From Budvicia aquatica DSM 5075 = ATCC 35567 (GTDB lineage Bacteria > Pseudomonadota > Gammaproteobacteria > Enterobacterales > Enterobacteriaceae), in assembly GCF_000427805.1 (NCBI RefSeq), contig NZ_ATYS01000005.1:57039-121038 (forward strand): 64,000 nucleotides of DNA, in the 5' to 3' direction. Under the pieces are notes generated by a model. The model had not been told where the DNA came from. It saw only the letters and a program-made list of their open reading frames with translations, and ran no database searches. Shown in pieces: positions 1 through 10,100 of the stretch; the first letter of the stretch is position 1, and the number at the start of each line of letters is the position of its first letter. The translations under genes were made by a program, and so were the position numbers.

Positions 1-31
1 CACTGCCGCCTAAGGAGCACTAACAGGAATA

Positions 32-874
32 ATGGATAGCATGTCTCAATTAAAGCTGCATACCAGCGACTTCTTTTTCACTGATAATCATGCAGTTACT
101 GTAGAGGATCGGCTGCCTCAGCCCATTTTTCCGATTCATACCCATGATTTTTATGAACTGGTTATCGTTCTGCGCGGCAACGGCCTGCACATCGTTAATG
201 ACGTTCCTTATTACATTACCTGCGGTGACCTGTTTTATATTAACGCCAACGATCGTCATGGCTATGAGTCGGTAGACTCTCTGGAACTAAATAATATTTT
301 GTACTGCCCTGACCGGCTAAACCTATTGTCCGACTGGCCAAGCCTGCTTCCCGGTGATGAAAGCCATCAGGACCAACGCTATTGGCGACTTAGCGTTCAA
401 GGGATGTCAGAAATCAGGCCGGTGATAGATACGCTAACTAAAGAGTGTATGAAGTCAGACAGACTGTCGGTCCAGCTCAGCGAATCGCTGTTTCTCCAGC
501 TATCCCTACTGTTAAAACGCTATCGCCACCCGCCAAACAGCTACCAGTTAGCCGACGGCCAATTACTCGATCTCTTAATGCTCGCCCTGCATTCCGGAAT
601 CAGTAAATCCTTTCGCATGGAAGACTTCTGCCAACAGCATAGCCTTTCGCCAAGAAGCATTCAGGCGCTGTTTAAGCAACATACCGGCGTCAGCGTTAGC
701 CATTATCTTCGCCAACTCCGGCTGTGTAAGGCCATGGCGATGCTCAGGCAAAAAACGTCGCATATCAGTGAAATTTCATCCGAATGTGGCTTTGAAGACA
801 GTAACTACTTTTCTGCGGTATTTAGCCGGGCAACGGGCGTATCACCCAGTGAATACCGCCAGCGGTTCAGGTAA
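32..874 (+). CDS. rhaR: RhaR-like L-rhamnose operon transcriptional activator (AraC family)
   Basis: A 280-residue AraC/XylS regulator that should bind L-rhamnose through its N-terminal cupin and activate rhamnose genes. The N-terminal block HTHDFYELVIVLRGNG followed by GDLFYINANDRHGY is close to the E. coli RhaR cupin as I recall it. The C-terminal two-helix DNA-binding domain (about residues 180-280) ends with ECGFEDSNYFSAVFSRATG, again typical of RhaR. Full length matches the family. The upstream TAAGGAG provides a ribosome site for the ATG at 32; an in-frame ATG at 41 is an alternative. In E. coli rhaS lies just upstream, so the first bases here may be the rhaS tail. The rest of a rhamnose cluster would be left of the window. 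Confidence 0.88.
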   Translation: MDSMSQLKLHTSDFFFTDNHAVTVEDRLPQPIFPIHTHDFYELVIVLRGNGLHIVNDVPYYITCGDLFYINANDRHGYESVDSLELNNILYCPDRLNLLSDWPSLLPGDESHQDQRYWRLSVQGMSEIRPVIDTLTKECMKSDRLSVQLSESLFLQLSLLLKRYRHPPNSYQLADGQLLDLLMLALHSGISKSFRMEDFCQQHSLSPRSIQALFKQHTGVSVSHYLRQLRLCKAMAMLRQKTSHISEISSECGFEDSNYFSAVFSRATGVSPSEYRQRFR

Positions 875-1025
875 ATGCCTTAAGCGTATCGCCCATCACG
901 ACGATAGATCTGGGGCAATAAATAATAGGTGTCATTATTCTGATATCTAATAGCATTTATCCTGTGAACCACATAATATCGACGGGCTATTACTCATCTA
1001 AGGCTCACTTTTACAGGGATTGAAA

Positions 1026-1448
1026 ATGAAAAGTTTTAACGTCATCTTTATCGCCATATTTACGCTGATAGCCAGCCTGAATGTGGCTGCGGCCGGAAAG
1101 AGTCTGACCCTTTCCGGAGAGTACACCTATTACACTGATGAAATGAGTCTGGAGATGATGGGGCAGAATATCTGCATGTTTCCCGATGCCAATACCGCTA
1201 AATTAGTGCCGCGCCCAAAAGGCGATGCCCGCGATGTGTGGTTCTGTTTTACTGATTTTGAACAGGCCAGAGTTGCATTAGATATCCCTGAAGCTGCGCC
1301 AGAGAAAGGCTGTGGCTTTAAAGCAAATATCACGGCTGAAGTGAAAGACTATAGCGTTAACCAAGCAGAAAATGATGATTTTGACGTGGCAACTCTGGTT
1401 AAGGTGATTAGCCATGAAAAGCCGGTTGTTATTGAGTGTCAGCCTTAG
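1026..1448 (+). CDS. small secreted protein of unknown function
   Basis: I do not recognise the family. The 140-residue product starts with a clear Sec signal peptide (MKSFNVIFIAIFTLIASLNVAAA, written here as positions 1-23) with likely cleavage after AAA. The mature part has four cysteines spread through it (in the sections NICMF, VWFCFTD, GCGFK and IECQP), which would suit disulfides in the periplasm. I chose the ATG at 1026 because ACAGGGA sits about 7 bases upstream; a TTG two codons earlier is possible. The gene stands alone between rhaR and a palindromic intergenic element, so context gives no function. Confidence 0.6.
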   Translation: MKSFNVIFIAIFTLIASLNVAAAGKSLTLSGEYTYYTDEMSLEMMGQNICMFPDANTAKLVPRPKGDARDVWFCFTDFEQARVALDIPEAAPEKGCGFKANITAEVKDYSVNQAENDDFDVATLVKVISHEKPVVIECQP

Positions 1449-1748
1449 GTCGATATTATTAGATAGCTTGGCGGCTTAATGCTTATCAGCTAAGCATGTC
1501 TAATACCTTGTGACTCCCCTCAATTATCCCCTCCCCTCATCCCCGTAAAAACGGGGATGAGGGGATAGTAGGCTTATATGATGCAAAAATGCTTAGCTGA
1601 CAAGCGTTAGCACTGAGGCTGGCTCTTTATCAACCTAACCGGTTAACCCGCAGTAAAATTCAGCCACGAAACCGGAACCCATCTGAAGCGGCAGTTCTGA
1701 CTTTCTTTATAGTTTGTGCGTTTACTATCCGATCGTTCGGTCAATCAT
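1449..1748. repeat. palindromic intergenic element with terminal inverted repeats
   Basis: The gap holds a hairpin-like element. Outer arms GCTTATCAGCTAAGCAT (1481-1497) and its near-perfect reverse complement (1589-1605, one mismatch) enclose an inner 15-bp perfect stem at 1532-1565 (TCCCCTCATCCCCGT, loop AAAA). The inner stem could also end transcription of the upstream gene, but no T-tract follows. It resembles REP or small MITE-type elements. No gene is seen in the rest of the gap. Confidence 0.6.
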
Positions 1749-2219
1749 CTATACAGAAAAAAGCGTCAACCCGACCTCTCCATTTCGACTATCAGAGACT
1801 GTCTGAAAAGCAGGTGATGTAACAACCTTATCTATAAATACCTCCAGACCGTTCAAATCTGAGCACCAAAGATTATCGCCCGGTATTTCAGTTAATCGTT
1901 CTTCAACCGGGAATTTAAACTGGAGCTTAAACTGCCACATTTTTGCCCGCGGATTGGCGGAGGATAATTGGCGGGTGAATGAGAGATAAAAGCTTTCTCC
2001 ATCGCCCCAGTCATACACCCCATATTCAAATAACAGCATATCTTCATCTTTTTGAATATCGTATGTTTTGACTCTTTTTGTTTGATAAAACTTAAGAAAC
2101 AGAGTGAAACCATCATTTACGCTTAAATCTGATAAAAGGCATCCTTCATCGACAACAAAGGTTTTAAAGTCAGCGTCTATTGTTTTTAATTTCACTTCGT
2201 TGTTATTTCTAAAAAACAC
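1749..2219 (-). CDS. hypothetical protein, about 156 residues
   Basis: I do not recognise this protein. It has no signal peptide or membrane segment, is rich in aromatic residues and beta-prone stretches (for example FYLSFTRQLSS, MWQFKLQFKF), and is acidic overall, which suits a compact cytosolic single-domain protein. Translation probably starts at the GTG at 2219, because AAGGAT lies a few bases upstream. It sits just upstream of the CusF-like gene on the same strand with a gap of about 50 bases, but the products look unrelated. Size and composition would also fit an immunity-type or phage-derived protein; that is only a possibility. Confidence 0.45.
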   Translation of the reverse strand: MFFRNNNEVKLKTIDADFKTFVVDEGCLLSDLSVNDGFTLFLKFYQTKRVKTYDIQKDEDMLLFEYGVYDWGDGESFYLSFTRQLSSANPRAKMWQFKLQFKFPVEERLTEIPGDNLWCSDLNGLEVFIDKVVTSPAFQTVSDSRNGEVGLTLFSV

Positions 2220-2272
2220 GGGTTATCCTTTATTACACTACCCCGCCGTACTATTCGGCAGGGAAGGTTTGA

Positions 2273-2635
2273 TTAATCCTTAACAACCTCAATTTTACTG
2301 ATGGTCGCAACGTCATCCGGCATCGTCAAATCGAGTTTCACTTTATCGCCGACCTTGATGCCGTTCAACATGGTCTTATCCACAATCGGAAACGGCATAG
2401 TCATCTCTTCCCATTCAAGGCTTTCTATCGGTGGGTGGTGGATAATAATTTGGCCACGAGAAGCATCCACCTGAGTCACCGTACCGGTGGTATGGTGCAT
2501 TTCAGGCACCCCTGAACTGAGCTGACTGGCACCTTTTTCATTATGATGGTGATCGCTGGTATGGGCCTGAAGATTAAAGGAAATAGCTAAAAAAGTGGCA
2601 AAGATAATGCTCGTTAACGCCTTTTTGTTATTCAT
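2273..2635 (-). CDS. CusF-like periplasmic copper-binding protein
   Basis: A 120-residue secreted protein with the CusF fold signature. Residues 1-24 form a Sec signal peptide ending in FNLQA, followed by a His-rich linker (HTSDHHHNEKG). The C-terminal OB-like domain contains GTVTQVDASRGQIIIHHPPI and WEEMTMPF, giving the His, Trp and two Met residues that CusF uses to bind Cu(I)/Ag(I). CusF normally delivers metal to the CusCBA pump, but no efflux genes adjoin it here, so it may act alone or with a distant pump. No metal-responsive operator was identified. Confidence 0.78.
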   Translation of the reverse strand: MNNKKALTSIIFATFLAISFNLQAHTSDHHHNEKGASQLSSGVPEMHHTTGTVTQVDASRGQIIIHHPPIESLEWEEMTMPFPIVDKTMLNGIKVGDKVKLDLTMPDDVATISKIEVVKD

Positions 2636-2845
2636 TCTGATGTTCTCAACGCGATAGAAATCAAGGTACCGATATTAAAACCCATACCCACAGTCAGGAC
2701 AATATTTTATTGAGAAAGATTATCATTTAAATTATGTAACGCGAAGAACCCTTAGCTGACTGGCATCAAACGACGATAAAGATTATTTAAATGGCGAGGT
2801 AGATAGGTGCGGATTCTAAATGCAACAACAGGCTACGGTTGGTTA

Positions 2846-2873
2846 AAAAGAACCCCCACCGGCCTGATGGGGG
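2846..2873 (-). terminator. Rho-independent terminator of the hdeB-like gene
   Basis: Read on the minus strand, a CCCCCA/TGGGGG stem (2853-2858 with 2868-2873) is followed by TTCTTTTTAACC. It lies about 10 bases after the hdeB-like stop codon. Confidence 0.6.
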
Positions 2874-2883
2874 CTACAATGAC

Positions 2884-3195
2884 TTATTTCTTTTTCGACA
2901 GGTTTAAAATGTCTTGCTTCATATCCGTCAGCTTTTTATCCGGATTCTCTTTACACAGCTTAATAAGCTGAGGAGTCAACATGGTATCAACCTCATTCAA
3001 CGCCACATAATCCCCCCCTTTATATTCGGAATAGCTATTCAGCACCCAAAAAGCCACCGGCGTCGCTGCCTGAGGATCAAGATTAATAAACTGTTTACAG
3101 GTCATTCCATCAGGCGTTGTTGCAGCAAAAGAAGTTCCTGCCACAGCAAGTAATATTCCCGCCATCGCCATATTACGAATTGATTTATAAAGCAT
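2884..3195 (-). CDS. hdeB: HdeB-like periplasmic acid-stress chaperone
   Basis: A 103-residue HdeA/HdeB family protein. A Sec signal peptide (residues 1-24, ending GTSFA) precedes a mature domain with MTCKQFINLDPQAATPVAFWVLN, YKGGDYVALNEVDT and LIKLCKENP. The two cysteines (TCKQF and KLCKE) are the disulfide pair conserved in HdeA/HdeB, and the pattern matches HdeB better than HdeA. These proteins unfold at low pH in the periplasm and hold other proteins soluble. The start at 3195 is preceded by AAGGAGAAGGT, a strong ribosome site. It is a single gene with its own terminator; hdeA is not adjacent. Confidence 0.82.
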   Translation of the reverse strand: MLYKSIRNMAMAGILLAVAGTSFAATTPDGMTCKQFINLDPQAATPVAFWVLNSYSEYKGGDYVALNEVDTMLTPQLIKLCKENPDKKLTDMKQDILNLSKKK

Positions 3196-3366
3196 ACCTT
3201 CTCCTTATTTACCGATTAAATATGAAAAATTAAAACTTATATCCAATTGACGTACACACATGACTTGTTATGGTTGTTTAAAACAAATCACACCTTTTTG
3301 CTTTAGCAATTTTAGTATGGACAGCAAAACTCATTCTGCCAATAATCGAGCATTAGCCTAAAACCA

Positions 3367-3762
3367 TCATGTTTGTTGGGGGCTCGGTTTTACTTTATTT
3401 CCCAACATCAAACCTAACTCAACGGCAATAAAACCAACAATCAGGCTAATAACCAAATAGCCGACGGCTACCAATAGCTTAGTCGGATCTTTCATAATCT
3501 CTGTTGCTCCAAAAATAAAGCTGGAGAAGGTCGAAAGCCCGCCCATAATGCCGGTACCCACCATCAGGTAGACATATTGATTTATTTTATTTTTCTTGGA
3601 TAACGAAGTGGCTAACCCTAACAAGAAGGCAGCGACAATATTGGCAATAAAAATATCCATCGGAAAGCCATCGGACAAGCTCGGGGTAGAGGCCATAATG
3701 AGCTCTCTGCACATCGCACCAAAAGCCCCGCCGATAAAAACTAAAATAATAAAATTCAGCAT
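3367..3762 (-). CDS. crcB: CrcB/Fluc fluoride channel subunit (second of a pair)
   Basis: A 131-residue membrane protein with four hydrophobic segments, matching the CrcB/Fluc family that exports fluoride as a dual-topology dimer. It shows [13 protein letters not shown] near the N-terminus, [13 protein letters not shown] and [13 protein letters not shown], the family's conserved glycine, asparagine and TFSSF elements. It lies 11 bases downstream of a second crcB on the same strand. Paired crcB genes generally encode heterodimers with fixed opposite topologies. Residues differ between the two, as expected for specialised partners. Confidence 0.87.
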   Translation of the reverse strand: MLNFIILVFIGGAFGAMCRELIMASTPSLSDGFPMDIFIANIVAAFLLGLATSLSKKNKINQYVYLMVGTGIMGGLSTFSSFIFGATEIMKDPTKLLVAVGYLVISLIVGFIAVELGLMLGNKVKPSPQQT

Positions 3763-3773
3763 AATCTCTATCC

Positions 3774-4157
3774 TTACAAATAAGCTAGCCAGGCGCCAAA
3801 TGCTGCCGCGAGCAAGCCGGTTAATACCGAAAGAATAAGGTAACCGCCCGCCATCATGCGTGCTCCGGCGCTAGCCAGTTTTGCGGCGTCGAGTTGCATA
3901 CTACTGAACGTGGTGTATCCGCCTAAAACGCCGGTAATAACCGCAGAATTGAGAAAGCTCCCATAGCGGTGGTGCCACTCGATATTAAAGAGGGTGCTAA
4001 GATAACCAATAAGCAGTGCGCCGCTGATATTGATAAGAAAAGTTCCCAGCGGGAAGTTCCCCTTATAAACCTTGCCAACCGCTAAGCCAATCCACCAACG
4101 TAGCAGTGAGCCTAATCCACCACCGAGTCCTACCCACAGCACATCTATTGCCACCAT
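3774..4157 (-). CDS. crcB: CrcB/Fluc fluoride channel subunit (first of a pair)
   Basis: A 127-residue four-helix CrcB family protein: [37 protein letters not shown] and [16 protein letters not shown] carry the conserved GxxGxxxR, N and TTFSS motifs. It is the promoter-proximal gene of the crcB pair and should form the fluoride-exporting heterodimer with the downstream product. I looked for the crcB fluoride riboswitch in the 300 bases upstream and did not find its conserved sequence, so control is unexplained. GAAGGTGTCTT precedes the ATG at 4157. Confidence 0.87.
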   Translation of the reverse strand: MVAIDVLWVGLGGGLGSLLRWWIGLAVGKVYKGNFPLGTFLINISGALLIGYLSTLFNIEWHHRYGSFLNSAVITGVLGGYTTFSSMQLDAAKLASAGARMMAGGYLILSVLTGLLAAAFGAWLAYL

Positions 4158-4466
4158 AAGACACCTTCAATATTTGCAGGCCTTTAGACTTATTAGTTTA
4201 GTACAAATAGAAAAGTTGCCTTAGAATCAGGCCAAAAAGTAACCGGTTATAGGTATATTCAGAATATCGTCAGCACTAAAACAATGTTCAAACTATATCG
4301 TTCGGCCATTTGGCGTGGAATATCGGATTATTTCCATCACGTCGATATCATTAATCGATATGTGCTGGACAGTGAGTGGCTGAGTCACATTGAATTCTAT
4401 TTTGTCCTGAAATGAGCAACAGCCCGAATTAGCCGCTATTTTGTCGAAAAGCCTTTTTTATAAAGT
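4158..4466. other. intergenic region with a short unassigned ORF
   Basis: This gap separates the crcB pair from the MocR gene on the same strand. It contains an ATG-started plus-strand frame at 4284-4415 encoding 43 residues (including DYFHHVDIINRYVLDSEW) that reads like protein but has no good ribosome site and no family I recognise. It could be a small gene, a gene remnant or chance. Confidence 0.3.
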
Positions 4467-5939
4467 TTAATCCATTATCACAGCCAGCTTCCGCACGCCT
4501 TCAACCAGTTCAGAAGCGGGATGATCTGCAAAACCCAGCAGAACAGCCTGCCCGGTAGATTCTGTCTGACAATAGCGGGACAAAGGCTGTGCACCTAGCC
4601 CGACTTCACGGCACTTATCGATAATGTCCTGCTCCTGTAAATGGCCTGCCAACCAGCAAACAAGGTGAATACCGGAATCAGAAGGTTCAACCCGAAAGCT
4701 ATTCGGCAAGTACAGTCGGATAGCCTCAATAAGTGCCTGCTGGCGCTCATAACAGGCCTTTCTGACTCGCCTGACGTGGCGGGCATAATGACCGTCGGCA
4801 ATAAAGGCGGCAAGCGTGGCCTGTTCTAAATAGGAAGTGCGCGTGTCTGCGTAGTATTTTGCCAGCTTAAAAGATTCAATCAGATTGTTAGGTACCACCA
4901 AAAAGCCTAAACGGAATTCAGGGAACATCATTTTTGAGAAGGTTCCGGCATAAATAACCCGCCGCTGTTGATCTAACCCTTGAAGTGCCTGTATCGGCTG
5001 AGCGGTATACCTGAACTCACTGTTGTAATCATCTTCAAAAATCCACGCCTTATTTTCAGCGGCCCAATCAAGTAACGCCATCCGCCTGGATAAGCTTAGG
5101 GTTCCGCCGAGCGGAAATTGATGAGAGGGAGCGGTAAAAATCATTTTTGCCTGCGGCCAGCGTTGAATACCGTAGGCGATATCCATGCCCTGCTTATCAC
5201 TGACAATCGGGCGAACTTTAGCGCCAATCGCGGTAAATGCCCCTAAAGCACCATCATAGCCGGGCTCATCGAGCCAAACTTCGTCGCCGGCTTGCAAAAG
5301 AACCTGTGCGGCCAGATTCATCGCCTGCTGAGTGCCGTTCACAATCACAATTTGGTCTTGGGTACAATTTAGCCCGCGCGTTGTCCGAATATAGTCGGAT
5401 ATCGCCAGCCTCAGAGGCTTAAACCCCAAGGGATCGTTTAACTGGCCCATTTGCTTGCGAAATTGCCGCCAGGTTCGCCCCAGCAGGCGTCCCCAAAGTT
5501 CATGAGGAAATAAATCGGTACAGCCAACCCCGATATTAAACATTCGGTTTTGCGTCATATAGGGTGCGGTTTTATCCCAGACCTCAAACATAGCCTGCAT
5601 ATGCGGGCTGATATTGAGGCTTGAGCCGTCGTCACCGCGATGCTCAGAATGAGCAACGGCCGGAATATGGATCATTTCATCAGGAATGATCGGGGAAACA
5701 TAAGTCCCGGAGCCTTTTTTGCTAATCAGGTAACCTTCATCAATCAAACGCTCAAAGCCGGCAATCACCGAGTTTCTGGAAATCGACATCGTTTCGCAAA
5801 GCGTTCTGCTGGAAGGAAGCTTAGCGCCGGGTTTTAATTGCCCGTTAAGAATCACCGCCTTCAGAGCATGATGAAACTGCTCTTTAATCTTCCCGTTCTT
5901 AAGTAATAGACTGGGGAAATTAGCATCATGCTTTTTCAT
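4467..5939 (-). CDS. MocR/PdxR-type GntR regulator with aminotransferase-like domain
   Basis: A 490-residue regulator with the two-part MocR layout. Residues about 10-80 are a GntR winged helix (GAKLPSSRTLCETMSISRNSVIAGFERLIDEGYL), and residues about 120-485 are a class I aminotransferase fold. The PLP-binding lysine is in AGTFSKMMFPEFRLGF (near residue 335), and the EDDYNSEFRY block before it is typical of the subgroup. Such proteins use PLP or PLP-amino-acid adducts as effector and usually control the divergent gene, here the GNAT acetyltransferase at 6041, with about 100 bases between the two starts. Length is normal for the family. Confidence 0.87.
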   Translation of the reverse strand: MKKHDANFPSLLLKNGKIKEQFHHALKAVILNGQLKPGAKLPSSRTLCETMSISRNSVIAGFERLIDEGYLISKKGSGTYVSPIIPDEMIHIPAVAHSEHRGDDGSSLNISPHMQAMFEVWDKTAPYMTQNRMFNIGVGCTDLFPHELWGRLLGRTWRQFRKQMGQLNDPLGFKPLRLAISDYIRTTRGLNCTQDQIVIVNGTQQAMNLAAQVLLQAGDEVWLDEPGYDGALGAFTAIGAKVRPIVSDKQGMDIAYGIQRWPQAKMIFTAPSHQFPLGGTLSLSRRMALLDWAAENKAWIFEDDYNSEFRYTAQPIQALQGLDQQRRVIYAGTFSKMMFPEFRLGFLVVPNNLIESFKLAKYYADTRTSYLEQATLAAFIADGHYARHVRRVRKACYERQQALIEAIRLYLPNSFRVEPSDSGIHLVCWLAGHLQEQDIIDKCREVGLGAQPLSRYCQTESTGQAVLLGFADHPASELVEGVRKLAVIMD

Positions 5940-6040
5940 AAGAAAAGTGGCTCCATTAAAAATAAAAAAAGTGTATCTTATTAAGAACCACTATAAAAAC
6001 TATCATTCAGCTTCTTAAACATTTAGCTACAGAGGTTGAT
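5940..6040. promoter_or_regulatory. divergent promoter region between MocR regulator and acetyltransferase
   Basis: This 101-base AT-rich spacer must hold both promoters. MocR proteins usually bind their own divergent spacer, so their operator is expected here; I cannot define the repeat by eye. Confidence 0.45.
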
Positions 6041-6499
6041 ATGAATAATAACAAACTGGCTGTTTCAGTAAGCCCGGTAAAGGAAGACGACTACGCCCAG
6101 TGGCTGCCTCATTGGTTAAGCTACCAGCAGTTCTACAAAGTCCAGCTTTCCGAAGAGATAACCTTAACCACTTGGAAACGCTTCTTTGAAGCTGGTACCC
6201 CGGTGTATTGCGCCGTTGCCAGAGAAGGTCAGAAAATAGTAGGTTTCGTTCACTATCTTTTCCATGCCTCAACCTGGGCTATCAATGATTACTGCTATCT
6301 GGAAGATCTGTTTGTTACCCCTGAAATCCGGGGCAAAAATATCGGTAAGCAGCTTATTGAATATGTACAACAGCAGGCTCAGCAGCATCAATCAGCCCGA
6401 CTATACTGGCACACTCAGGAAACCAATTTAACCGCTCAGCGCCTGTATAATTGGATTGGCGAAAAACCGGGCATGATTGAGTACAGAATGCCTCTTTGA
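6041..6499 (+). CDS. GNAT family N-acetyltransferase
   Basis: A 152-residue single-domain GNAT acetyltransferase. The acetyl-CoA binding motif A is EDLFVTPEIRGKNIGKQLIEYV (V-x-x-x-x-R-G-x-x-I-G), and motif B is near ARLYWHTQETNLTAQRLYN. The substrate cannot be read from the sequence. Because its divergent neighbour is a MocR/PLP-type regulator, an amino acid, amine or vitamin-B6-related substrate is a reasonable guess. AGAGG is placed before the ATG at 6041. A terminator follows about 95 bases downstream. Confidence 0.82.
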   Translation: MNNNKLAVSVSPVKEDDYAQWLPHWLSYQQFYKVQLSEEITLTTWKRFFEAGTPVYCAVAREGQKIVGFVHYLFHASTWAINDYCYLEDLFVTPEIRGKNIGKQLIEYVQQQAQQHQSARLYWHTQETNLTAQRLYNWIGEKPGMIEYRMPL

Positions 6500-6593
6500 G
6501 TACTCAGCATGTTGGTAATGACTTAGGGATATTCTATCTGGTAAAAAAGAACCCCCTTACGCTAAAATAAAACCACTTGATCAACAGCCTAAT

Positions 6594-6622
6594 AATGGTC
6601 GGTTTTTTCGACCATTTTTTTG
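6594..6622 (+). terminator. Rho-independent terminator downstream of the acetyltransferase
   Basis: An 8-bp perfect stem AATGGTCG/CGACCATT (6594-6601 with 6609-6616) with a T-rich loop is followed directly by a run of T. Confidence 0.82.
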
Positions 6623-7127
6623 CCATTATAAAAATAACCAACCCTTACATGGTCCCGATAGATATAAGTCCACCATGCTAATTCGGCACCTTTTCCGCAT
6701 TCAGTTTTTCAATAGTATAAATATAGTAATATCAATAACCGGTAATTATTCTATCACCTGATAGGGGAAGTGTTCGCTGGCCTTTTTACTGGCTGAGTGG
6801 TTAACGCTTCGGCAGGATAGCCGTTATCAAGATAGGTCATCATATCAAAATCCATTATGTTATAACGATTAAGTTTATCACTAACATATTAATGTAATGT
6901 AAAAAGCTATATTTTCAATTAACATTTAAATTTTATTTTTACTTCTACATTAGTTAGCTATATATTACTTAGCTATATTAGTTTTTTATAATGCATTGGT
7001 GGACAACAAATTCCATCATTTGTAACACTTAAGTTTTCAATGCAAAATTTCTAACTGTAAATATAGCGTATTATATAATTAATAATCTGTTCTTCAGCTA
7101 CAGCCTATTATTTCATGGAAGGGAATA
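6623..7127. other. AT-rich region upstream of the large autotransporter
   Basis: This stretch is strongly AT-rich toward the autotransporter start and probably carries its promoter. A 33-codon minus-strand frame at 6754-6855 (starting MDFDMMTYLDNGYP) reads like protein, but it has no convincing ribosome site and I recognise no family; it may be a remnant. Confidence 0.35.
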
Positions 7128-10100
7128 ATGAATAGAATTTTTAGGACGATATGGAACACGTCACTGGGTGTATGGGTGGCGGTGTCAGAAATAGCCAATG
7201 CTTCAAAAAATAACGTTTCTTCGAAGCATACGTTATCTTTATCAAAAAAATCATTCATTAACGCTTTCCCTGTATTACCACGGCAATTTAAGTTACATAC
7301 TCTGGCTGTTTTATTCGGCGCAAGTTTTATCTTCCCTGCCTATGGGCAAATTACCACTCAACAGCGGGCCAATGCTAACAACATCGTGCTCGATCAGGAT
7401 GTTAATATCTCGCTGGCGGCCAGCGGCACGCCCGGCTATGGATTATGGGCGCAAAACGGCGGCCAAATTAGCGCAAGTACCAATCAAATATCGGTGGCAT
7501 CGGCACTGAGTTCGGCCCTTTATGCTGAATCAGGCGGCCAAATTGTACTGAATGGAACCGGTGGTGTCTTAGACCTTTCAAATCAAAACAGCGGCTCATC
7601 AGTGCCGATTATTGTGGCAACCGGAAACGGGACTAGCGTGGATTTAACCGGGGCAACCATTCACGGTAACACCAGCTCAGTCAATAATTTCACCCAAAGT
7701 GTGGTTGCACTGGCAGGCGCCAGCCTGAACCTGACTGACTCAACCATTTCTGTGGTTGGCGGAACTCAAGATAGTCAGAGTGGACCTGTGGGCATCTATA
7801 TATCTGGTGTAGGTACCACAGCTAACCTGGACCAGGTAGAGCTTAATTTATCGACGGTATCCACCCGCGGCGGCGGGATGAGTGGCCTGATGGTTAATGG
7901 GCAGGCTACGGTAGTGGGCCATGATTTAACCATCAACCTAAGCTCGGGTACTGCCGGGCCGCAGGTAGCTATTGCCAGCTCTGGTAGCGGAACCAATGTG
8001 ACTTTAAACAATACCACCCTGATTGGTACCGCAACCGCAACGGCTAATCAGATTATTACCGCTATGCAGGCGATATCCGGTGGAGCACTGACCCTTAACG
8101 GCGGCAGCATTAGCGGCAACGGGATCACCTCCGGATTAAGCAGCAACGGTAATAATTCCGTTCTGAACGCAAATAATTTTAATGTTTCAACCGCCAAATC
8201 TAATGGTAGCCAATTAGTCAGTGCGGCTAATGGCGGGGTGCTTAACTTTACCGGTGGTACAATAAGCAGTACCCCAACGCAAGGAATGACATTGGTATAT
8301 GCTGCCGTGCTTAATTCCCGAGTCAACCTCAAAGATGCCACCGTTGTTATGCAAAAAGGGGGAGCAACTTCAAACATTAATGGCGTGGGGCTTTATATTC
8401 ATGGAGCCGCATCAATTATTGCAGATAATACGCTTATTGATATCAACGCATTATCCGGTAATCTTCGAGTAATCGGCGCTACAGCAGCCCAGGGAAACAC
8501 CGGCTCGCAAATTCAGTTGCTAAACGGCAGTAAAATTAACGTGGTTGGTGGATATTCGGCTAATTACGGGGGTTCTTATGGGGTACTGCTTAGCGGTACC
8601 GGCAATAATTTTACCGGTAGCGATAGTTCGGTAACGGTATCGCGCAGTAGTCCGACAGTCGGCCAAGGCGTGACTGGGATTCAGATTCAAAATGGCGCCA
8701 CAGCCAGCCTAACCAATATGACGATTCAGGCCACCGGCGACGGCTCTCAGGCGGTAGTCGGCTCAGGCAGTGGCACACAGATTAACCTTAATGCCGGAAA
8801 TACCATTACCACTAACGGTGCGAACGGGCATGGTTTAGCGGTGCTAAACGGCGCCACCCTCAATGGTTTAACTGCCAGCGGCACCACCATTACCACTCAG
8901 GGTTCTGGTGCAAACGCGCTTTATTTAGCCGGACCCGCCACCGCCAATAGCGTCAATCTGAATAATGTGTCACTCAGCAGCGCGCAAGCCAGTGCGATTA
9001 ATATCGCCAGCGGTTCTGCAAATATTGAACTTAGCGGTGGTTCAGTAACTGCCGGAACCCGTCCATGGCTTAACGTTGCTGCCGGAGCTAGTGCTCAGGT
9101 TACCCTCAAGGATAGTCAACGGGTCACAGGCTCTACCCAGATGCTTGCCACGGGCACCAGCGATCTGTTACTGAATAGCGGTGCCACATGGGAGCTGACT
9201 GCCAATTCCCAGCTCAGCAGCCTGGCCTTTAATGACGGAAAATTGATTTTTTCCGCCAATGCGGCGATTACCACCAATAGCCCGGTAACACTGAGCGGAA
9301 ACGGCGGCGAATTTGATTCTAACGGGCTGAACGTTAGCTTTGCTAATCAGCTACAGGGTAATGGCCAACTGCTCAAAAGCGGTGCCGGTACATTAACCTT
9401 AACCAGTACAGGCAGTTCTATAGGTAGCGTGGATGTTCAAAGCGGCGTGCTGAACTTCGGCCAAAGCGGTACTTTCTCTACTTCCGGCGATTTTATTACC
9501 CGTAACGGTGCGACCACCCAACTCGGGTTTATTCCGACTCAGATCAATGTCGGCGGCACCTTCACTCAAGAATCCGGTTCAACCTTAGATGTGACGGTTG
9601 GCGCCCGTCCCGATATTGTGGCGGACCATGCCATTCTCGATGGCGAACTGGTGATTAGCGGCTTTCAACGTGACACATATCCGGTTAAGGCCAGCGAGGT
9701 TGAAGCTAATCCTTACACCATAATCCACACTACCGGCCCGCTGGGTATTAGCGGTAACTTCACCAACCAGGTTGGATCCGATCTCGGTATTGATTATCTG
9801 CTTGAGCAAGGATATATCAGCGCTGATAACCAAGATTATAATATTGGTTTTCGTATGGCCTGGACTGATGGCGGGCAATCCCAAGGTAGCGGCGACTTTA
9901 CGCTTAATGATGTCAACGACGCTTTTAATGTTGATTTAGCGTTACACAATCAAAGTGTACCATCCGGTGGTTTTGACAGCGGTTGGAGTGGTACCACTTT
10001 AACTAAAAAAGGTGCCGGTTTACTGGTCCTTTCTGCATTGAATACCTACAGCGGAAAGACTGATGTGATGGGCGGAAGTCTTTCTTTGGCTGGCAACGGA

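Noticed and set aside
2690..2720. Fur-like box in the gap between the CusF-like and HdeB-like genes
   Set aside because: Only a partial AT-rich match (GATTATCATTT); too weak to report.
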